Position numbers and translations under genes: made by a program
Notes under the pieces: model-generated
Seen by the model: the letters and a program-made list of their open reading frames with translations, nothing else
Told to the model about the DNA's origin: nothing
Database searches by the model: none
Shown here: piece by piece, positions 15,367 to 18,909 of the stretch
Layout: each line of letters opens with the position of its first letter
How positions within the stretch are numbered: position 1 is the first letter of the stretch
DNA from: Clostridiales bacterium
GTDB lineage: Bacteria > Bacillota > Clostridia > Oscillospirales > Oscillospiraceae
DNA length: 18,909 nt
Direction of reading: 5' to 3'
NCBI GenBank assembly: GCA_019418025.1
Contig: DYCR01000008.1
Span: forward strand, 1 to 18,909

Positions 15367-16782
15367 ATGAAGCTAACATTTCCAGACAATTTTTTATGGG
15401 GCGCTGCCTCCTCTGCCTTCCAGATCGAGGGAGGCTGGGACGAGGGCGGCAAGGGCATGACCGTCGCCGACTACAATTCCTTCCGCCGCTCCACATTGCA
15501 GGCAGACAGCAAGGTCGCCAGTGACTTTTACCACCACTGGGAGTCAGATATCGAACTGATGAAGGAACTGGGACTGAAATCCTACCGTTTTTCCATTGCA
15601 TGGAGCCGGATCATCCCCGATGGCGACGGTCCTGTGAATCCTGAGGGCATCGCCTTTTATAACAAGGTCATCGACAAGCTGCTCGCCTGTGACATCATCC
15701 CCTTTGTCACCCTCTATCACTTTGACCTGCCTTATGCGCTTGTTGAAAAATATAATGGTTGGGAATCCCGAGCATGTGCGGAGGCCTTTGCAAGATATGC
15801 AAAGATCTGCTTTGCCGAGTTCGGTGACAGAGTTCAATACTGGCAGGTGCACAACGAACAGAATCTGATGATGCGTGTGGACGAACGGATGAATTTAAAT
15901 GAATCTGATCCCCACAGGCGTGAGAAAATCCGTGCCCAGATGGATTACCACATGTTCCTTGCCCACGCCATGGCAGTCAACGCCTGCCACGAAATGGTAC
16001 CCGGCGGAAAAATCGGCCCGGCAGTTTCCTCTACCGTGACCTATCCCCTGACAAATAAGCCGGAGGATGTCTGGGCTGCACGCATGAATAATCAATTCAA
16101 GACCGATTACTGTCTGGACTTCCATTACAACGGCGCCTATCCCGGTTATTATCTGGCCTATCTGACCGAGCAGGATCTGCTGCCGAAAACCGAACCCGGG
16201 GATGACGAAATTTTAAAGCGCGCAAAGATGGACTTCATCGCCCTCAACTACTACCGGACCCTGACCGCCCGCTATCTTCCCGCAGATGCAGAGCATCCCA
16301 AGGGACAGCGCATTGAAGGCTTCAACGAGGTCGATTACGATATGTACGGGTACTGGAAGATCGAGAAAAATCAGAATCTGAACGCCAGCGAATACGGCGC
16401 GCAGATCGATCCCATCGGTTTGCGGATTGTCCTGAATGAATACTGGAATCGCTATCATCTGCCCCTGTATATCACGGAAAACGGACTGGGAACTGCCGAT
16501 CAATTGACTGATGACCTCCGTGTCCACGACGATTATCGCATCGAATATCTCCACGACCACCTTCTGGCTGTGGCAGAGGCAATTCAGGATGGAGCCCAGG
16601 TTTTGGGGTACTTCCCCTGGTCTGTCATGGATCTGCTCAGTTCACACCAAGGCTTTAAAAAGCGCTATGGTCTGGTGTATGTGGATCGCACAGACTTTGA
16701 ACTAAAGGAATTGACCAGAATCAAAAAGGACAGCTACTACTGGTATCAGAAGGTCATTGCGTCCGGCGGCTCCGCCCTTTAA
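15367..16782 (+). CDS. GH1 6-phospho-beta-glucosidase
   Basis: A 471-aa cytoplasmic enzyme that hydrolyses the 6-phospho-disaccharide delivered by the PTS into glucose and glucose-6-phosphate. GH1 signature FLWGAASSAFQIEGGW near the N-terminus (split 9-18, 19-24), acid/base E164 in HNEQN and nucleophile E371 in YITENGLG. The phosphate-recognition set S425, K432 and Y434 in DLLSSHQGFKKRYGLVYVD has the S-x6-K-x-Y spacing of phospho-glycosidases. I chose the ATG at 15367, six bases after AGGAGG (15355-15360). An ATG at 15334 overlaps the PTS stop but would place that ribosome site inside the gene. The acid/base motif has H in place of the usual F or I before N-E. Confidence 0.93.
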   Translation: MKLTFPDNFLWGAASSAFQIEGGWDEGGKGMTVADYNSFRRSTLQADSKVASDFYHHWESDIELMKELGLKSYRFSIAWSRIIPDGDGPVNPEGIAFYNKVIDKLLACDIIPFVTLYHFDLPYALVEKYNGWESRACAEAFARYAKICFAEFGDRVQYWQVHNEQNLMMRVDERMNLNESDPHRREKIRAQMDYHMFLAHAMAVNACHEMVPGGKIGPAVSSTVTYPLTNKPEDVWAARMNNQFKTDYCLDFHYNGAYPGYYLAYLTEQDLLPKTEPGDDEILKRAKMDFIALNYYRTLTARYLPADAEHPKGQRIEGFNEVDYDMYGYWKIEKNQNLNASEYGAQIDPIGLRIVLNEYWNRYHLPLYITENGLGTADQLTDDLRVHDDYRIEYLHDHLLAVAEAIQDGAQVLGYFPWSVMDLLSSHQGFKKRYGLVYVDRTDFELKELTRIKKDSYYWYQKVIASGGSAL

Positions 16783-16805
16783 CACCATCAAAATCAAGGA
16801 TATCA

Positions 16806-16839
16806 AACGGGTCTGAAATCCACGGATTTCAGACCCGTT
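16806..16839 (+). terminator. Hairpin terminator after the PTS-GH1 operon
   Basis: A perfect 16-base inverted repeat: AACGGGTCTGAAATCC (16806-16821) and GGATTTCAGACCCGTT (16824-16839), which folds with a loop of about six bases. It begins 23 bases after the GH1 stop. The tail TTATCTC is only weakly U-rich, so termination may be partial. Confidence 0.65.
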
Positions 16840-16985
16840 ATCTCGGCTGCATCCGTCCCCCATCTGCGTGTATGAGTCCGTCAGGCTGGGCGACTTTACT
16901 TGGACAGCAGCGAACAGTTCCAAGCCGTACATGAAATATTCACAATTCTGATACAATAAGTTTATTAATAATCACCAATATCAGA

Positions 16986-17015
16986 TATAATATGAATAGT
17001 TCAAATATAGACTAT
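16986..17015 (+). promoter_or_regulatory. Promoter and probable operator of the MarR-ABC operon
   Basis: A consensus -10 TATAAT at 16986-16991 (no clear -35) is followed directly by the imperfect inverted repeat ATAGT-N10-ACTAT at 16996-17015. The repeat lies at the expected transcript start, where a bound MarR-type repressor would block its own operon. This is the usual autoregulation of MarR-exporter pairs; binding is inferred from position and symmetry. Confidence 0.5.
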
Positions 17016-17041
17016 CTATTATTGAAACGAGGTGACCTGAT

Positions 17042-17467
17042 TTGAATATATCCACCCTGCTATCCTTTACAAGCAGAATCGAAGGTGCCTATGAGCGGCT
17101 GTGCCAACCCCTGCTCCATGAGTTTGATATCCCAAAGACCTCCTTTGATATCTTGATGTTTCTGTCCAATAATCTGGACCGCTATACTGCTAAGGAAATC
17201 AGCTGCAGAAAAAACATCAAGGCCAATGTGGTCTCCATTCACGTCGAACGTCTGGTGCAAGACGGATATCTTCAGCGGCTTGCCGTGGAGGGGGATCGGA
17301 GAAAGGTACGGCTGGTCTGCACCGACAAGGCGCAGCCCATCGTGGAAAGAGGCCGCGCACTGCAAAGGGAGTTCTTCTCCTCTTTGATCGAAGGATTGTC
17401 GGAACAAGAGCTTGACTGCTTTAAGCACTGCTTTCAGGTGATATCCGATAATGCCGACCGCTTCTGA
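17042..17467 (+). CDS. MarR-family transcriptional regulator
   Basis: A 141-aa dimeric winged-helix repressor. The start is TTG at 17042 with GAGGTGA eight bases upstream; no ATG start fits. The helix-turn-helix region is about residues 48-75 (YTAKEISCRKNIKANVVS, then VERLVQDGYL). The wing carries the family's GDRRKVRLVCT motif (about 84-94). The N- and C-terminal helices (ERLCQPLL; EQELDCFKHCFQVI) would form the dimer interface. Two cysteines in the last helix region and one in the recognition region are candidate redox or ligand-sensitive residues, but this is speculative. It lies 34 bases before the ABC exporter gene and probably represses it, as in other MarR-exporter operons. Confidence 0.9.
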   Translation: MNISTLLSFTSRIEGAYERLCQPLLHEFDIPKTSFDILMFLSNNLDRYTAKEISCRKNIKANVVSIHVERLVQDGYLQRLAVEGDRRKVRLVCTDKAQPIVERGRALQREFFSSLIEGLSEQELDCFKHCFQVISDNADRF

Positions 17468-17501
17468 TTTTTAACACCAAATTTAACGGAGGAATCCCAT
17501 T

Positions 17502-18909
17502 ATGCTGAAATTGCTTAAAAGAATGCGTTCCCGGGAGATCATCATGTGCATACTATGTGCCGTGCTTCTTTTGGGACAGATCTATTTTGACCTGAAGCTT
17601 CCTGACTATATGAGCCAGCTGACGGTCCTGATCCAGACACCGGGCAGTGAAATGTCAGATGTATGGATCACCGGCGCAAACATGCTGCTTTGCACCCTTG
17701 CCAGCGCCGTTTTGTGTGTCGCATGCGGTTATCTGGCCGCCAAAACAGCCTCCGGATTCACCTACGGTGTCCGCGAGGATCTGTTCGGTCATGTTTCCAT
17801 TCTGGGTCAGCAGGAAATGCTCGGCTTCTCTGTTCCCAGTCTGATCACACGTACCACCAACGATATCACCCAGATCCAGATGGTCATCGCAATGGGCCTT
17901 CAGGCTCTAATCAAATCCCCGGTTATGGCTGTGTGGGCGATCCTGAAGATTCTGGGAAAGAGCTGGGAGCTGTCGGCTGTGACCGCCGGCTTTGTTGTAG
18001 CCATCTGCGTATCCGTCACCTTGATCGTATCATCGGTCATGCCCCGTTTCCGCATCGTTCAGAAGCTGACTGACAAGCTAAACCGGATCGCTCGGGAGAA
18101 TCTGACCGGAATCAATGTTGTGCACGCGTTCAACGCTGAAGCATACCAAAACGAAAAATTTGACAAGACCAACACTCAGATGAAGGACACTCAGCTGAAA
18201 AATCAGCGGACCTTTGCCGCCCTGATGCCCATTATGGGACTGGGCATGAACGGACTGTCCTTGAGCATTTTCTGGGTGGGTGCTGCGCTGCTCAACGGGA
18301 TGTCCCCTGCTGACCCGGCAGCCCGCCTGACCATGTTCAGCAACATCATGGTGTTCAGTACATATGCGACCTATGTGGTCATGTCCTTTATGATGCTCGT
18401 CATGATCTTTATGCTGCTGCCTCCTGCAGAGGTATCGGCTGAGCGTATCAATCAGGTATTGAACACGACTCCCGCCATCAAAGAAGGCACCAAGACCCAA
18501 GGCAGCGAGGTGGGTACTGTTGAATTCAAGCATGTTACCTTCCGTTATCCCGGCGCAGCAGAGGATGACCTCTCCGATATCAGCTTCCGCATCAATAAGG
18601 GTGATACACTGGCCATCATCGGCGCAACCGGAAGCGGAAAGACCACGCTGATCAGTCTGATTGCCCGTTTCTATGACACAACACAGGGCGAAGTCCTTGT
18701 GGACGGTGTCAACGTAAAGGACTATACCTTCGATGCGCTTTATAACAAGCTTGGCTACGTAACACAGAAGGCTGTCATGTTTTCTGACTCCGTGGCAGAG
18801 AATGTATCCTTCGGTGAAAGCCTGACCGAAACAACCACTGCAGACATCGAAAAGGCCATTTCTCTGGCACAGGCCTCTGAGTTTGTCGGAAAAATGGATG
18901 GCGGTCTCC
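17502..18909 (+). CDS. ABC exporter half-transporter, membrane-ATPase fusion (3' end beyond window)
   Basis: At least 469 codons without a stop. The start at 17502 has GGAGG nine bases upstream. The first ~320 residues are an ABC-exporter transmembrane domain; the usual exporter loop RTTNDITQIQ is visible. The ATPase domain begins about residue 345 (EFKHVTFRYPG) with Walker A GATGSGKT at 374-381 and the Q-loop glutamine in LGYVTQKAVMF. The signature and Walker B motifs lie beyond the window edge. Such MarR-linked genes usually come as pairs encoding a heterodimeric multidrug or lipid exporter, so a second half-transporter probably follows. Substrate unknown. Confidence 0.92.
   Translation, partial: MLKLLKRMRSREIIMCILCAVLLLGQIYFDLKLPDYMSQLTVLIQTPGSEMSDVWITGANMLLCTLASAVLCVACGYLAAKTASGFTYGVREDLFGHVSILGQQEMLGFSVPSLITRTTNDITQIQMVIAMGLQALIKSPVMAVWAILKILGKSWELSAVTAGFVVAICVSVTLIVSSVMPRFRIVQKLTDKLNRIARENLTGINVVHAFNAEAYQNEKFDKTNTQMKDTQLKNQRTFAALMPIMGLGMNGLSLSIFWVGAALLNGMSPADPAARLTMFSNIMVFSTYATYVVMSFMMLVMIFMLLPPAEVSAERINQVLNTTPAIKEGTKTQGSEVGTVEFKHVTFRYPGAAEDDLSDISFRINKGDTLAIIGATGSGKTTLISLIARFYDTTQGEVLVDGVNVKDYTFDALYNKLGYVTQKAVMFSDSVAENVSFGESLTETTTADIEKAISLAQASEFVGKMDGGL

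Overview
The window looks like a chromosomal stretch from a low-to-mid GC Gram-positive anaerobe, most likely a gut-type Clostridia (Oscillospiraceae/Lachnospiraceae-like). The grounds are strong AGGAGG-type ribosome sites, GTG and TTG starts, hairpin-plus-U terminators, a LytTR/GHKL two-component pair, a PTS-based beta-glucoside operon, a TnpV-type transposon protein and a MarR-controlled ABC exporter. No rRNA, tRNA, CRISPR array or plasmid origin was seen. The genus cannot be named from the sequence alone.

Region 1 (about 350-5610, all minus strand) is a sensing-and-export module. In transcription order it holds a LytTR response regulator (GTG start), a six-to-seven-TM GHKL histidine kinase overlapping it, a long hairpin terminator, a new promoter, two membrane permease subunits overlapping by ATGA, and an ABC ATPase whose ribosome site lies inside the last two codons of the preceding gene. 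This is the layout of peptide-responsive BcrAB-like/lantibiotic-immunity-like export systems. No signal-peptide precursor or AgrB-like processing gene is visible.

Region 2 (about 5740-9050) is accessory, mosaic DNA. It holds a tnpV-type gene with its own UUCG terminator, an SD-sequestering hairpin in front of it and an orphan terminator upstream. Next come a 5'-truncated DUF4417-like gene running in frame into a small gene with its own strong SD, then an AT-rich lone gene whose protein has a PD-(D/E)XK nuclease-like core. Copies of one repeat, which carries a terminator, lie after each of these two gene units (7363-7424 and 8972-9049), with a partial copy at 6356-6375. The arrangement reads as a small cassette array, possibly involved in defence.

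Region 3 (9291-16840) is metabolic. An EamA-type transporter converges on a secreted three-part GH16 beta-glucanase (minus strand). A 575-base divergent control region follows, then a beta-glucoside PTS EIIBCA and a GH1 6-phospho-beta-glucosidase (plus strand). Together these suggest extracellular cleavage of a beta-glucan such as laminarin or mixed-linkage glucan, phosphorylating uptake of the disaccharide, and intracellular hydrolysis.

Region 4 (16986 to the end) is a MarR regulator with a TTG start, followed 34 bases later by an ABC exporter half-transporter cut off by the window edge; its partner half is presumably just beyond.
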